From Carettochelys insculpta (lineage: Eukaryota > Chordata > Testudines > Carettochelyidae): DNA of 64,000 bases. The position numbers and the translations under genes are program-made. The stretch lies in assembly GCF_033958435.1 (NCBI RefSeq), contig NC_134137.1, forward strand, positions 220,389,501 through 220,453,500, given 5' to 3'. Of the stretch, positions 63,248 through 64,000 are shown piece after piece (positions within the stretch are counted from its first letter, which is position 1; each line of letters begins with the position of its first letter). The notes beneath the pieces are model-generated. The model made no database searches, had not been told where the DNA came from, and saw only the letters and a list, made by a program, of their open reading frames with translations.

Positions 63248-63567
63248 GGCCGTGTCTATACTAGCCCCAAACTTCGAAATGGCCATGCAAATGGCCGTTT
63301 CAAAGTTTACTAATGAAGCGCTGAAATACATATTCAGCGCCTCATTAGCATGTGGGTGGCCGCAGCACTTCGAAGTAGGTGGGGTCCTTTTGAAAAGGAG
63401 ACCCGTCGGGACGAGCTGCGCAGCGGCAAGGCGCGTCAATTTCGAAGTGCCGCGGCCGCCCACATGCTAATGAAGCGCTGAATATGTATTTCAGCGCTTC
63501 ATTAGTAAACTTCGAAATGGCCATTTGCATGGCCATTTCGAAGTTTGGGGCTAGTGTAGACACGGCC
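63248..63567. mobile_element. Intact 320-bp palindromic MITE
   Basis: The ends GGCCGTGTCTATACTAGCCC and GGGCTAGTGTAGACACGGCC are flanked by ATT on both sides (63245-63247 and 63568-63570). The arms of about 130 bp are near-perfect inverted repeats. Inside each arm are smaller palindromes, CTTCGAAATGGCCATG and AATGAAGCGCTGAA. Confidence 0.95.
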
Positions 63568-63724
63568 ATTGATTAATATCTTGTCCCCCAGTCTCAGAGA
63601 AGCCAGTGGAGCCACTTGTGAAGTAAGGGTTCTGCTCGGCATAAATAAAGGTGCCAGAATCTCTCCTTTCAAAAAATAGGTCCCAGTTCAGCAAAGTCCC
63701 CATGTTTAACTTTAAACACATGCA

Positions 63725-63785
63725 TAGATTTTGAAGCTTGGAAGGGACAATTAGATCATCCAGTCCGACCCATTGCATATCACCA
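63725..63785. repeat. Old LINE-like fragment, copy 2 of 2
   Basis: AGATTTTGAAGCTTGGAAGG, GACAATTAGATCATCCAGTC and CGACCCATTGCATATCACC align with the blocks at 7660-7745. It is followed at 63925-63945 by TTTAGAGGGAACCCT, a possible further end of the family seen at 31296. Confidence 0.45.
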
Positions 63786-64000
63786 TACTCTGTGCTGCTC
63801 GAGCCGGAGGGGAGTGCCTCTCTCCGAGGTGCTGCCTCTCCACAAGCCGTGTCAGCTCCCTGTACAACTGCCCTGAGTCCCTGTGTGGGGCTTATTAGGC
63901 AGCTGTGCAGCTGCTCAGCCAGACAGTTTAGAGGGAACCCTACTAATGGGTAATCTCTGGTAAGCTTTTAGCATTTCCATGGGAACTTTTACATGTTTTC

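Noticed and set aside
62016..63569. Near-identical short frames (EMAMQMAISKFTNEALK type) at several places and on both strands
   Set aside because: Translations of the palindromic MITE arms, not a gene family.

Overview
The window is vertebrate nuclear DNA, most likely from a turtle. It is AT-moderate, gene-poor and dense in decayed mobile elements. Turtle origin is inferred from CR1 LINEs ending in TTCTTATG-type repeats, a Penelope-like element with a GIY-YIG endonuclease remnant, many short inverted-repeat DNA elements starting GGG(T/C)GCGTCTACAC or GGC(C/T)GTGTCTACAC, and MIR/CORE-SINE relics. Nothing bacterial or viral was seen, and there is no operon, CRISPR array, rRNA or recognisable tRNA gene.

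The one host gene I can support is dermatopontin (DPT), a secreted extracellular-matrix protein, on the minus strand. Three of its expected four exons are present: exon 2 at 58277-58402, exon 3 at 42590-42697 and the last coding exon at 34276-34342. All have canonical AG/GT junctions and compatible phases. Together they encode about the C-terminal 99 residues. Exon 1 (signal peptide and N-terminal half) was not found, so intron 1 probably runs off the right edge and is at least 5.6 kb long. Intron 2 is 15,579 bp and intron 3 is 8,247 bp.

Layout by position: 1-34275 is the 3' flank of DPT, including its undelimited 3' UTR. It holds a C-rich minisatellite element (1504-2490), scattered CR1, MIR and MITE copies, a 669-bp inverted-repeat transposon (26545-27213) and a C-rich minisatellite (29024-29365). 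Intron 3 (34343-42589) holds a Tigger-like MITE, a chimeric MITE, a MITE nested in a MITE, and a CR1 with a 233-codon ORF. Intron 2 (42698-58276) holds a 412-bp foldback MITE, the longest CR1 (reverse transcriptase, one frameshift), a possible solo LTR, and a Penelope-like element split by a 1,140-bp LTR-type insertion with a 5-bp target duplication, close to the exon 2 donor. The part of intron 1 present (58403-64000) holds a second CR1 lineage, a Penelope-end inverted repeat cut by a half MITE, and an intact 320-bp palindromic MITE.

The exons act together only as one spliced transcript; everything else is intronic or intergenic repeat load. The most notable signals are the nested insertions with readable target duplications, the MITE superfamily with consistent 3-bp duplications, and the Penelope terminal-repeat family.
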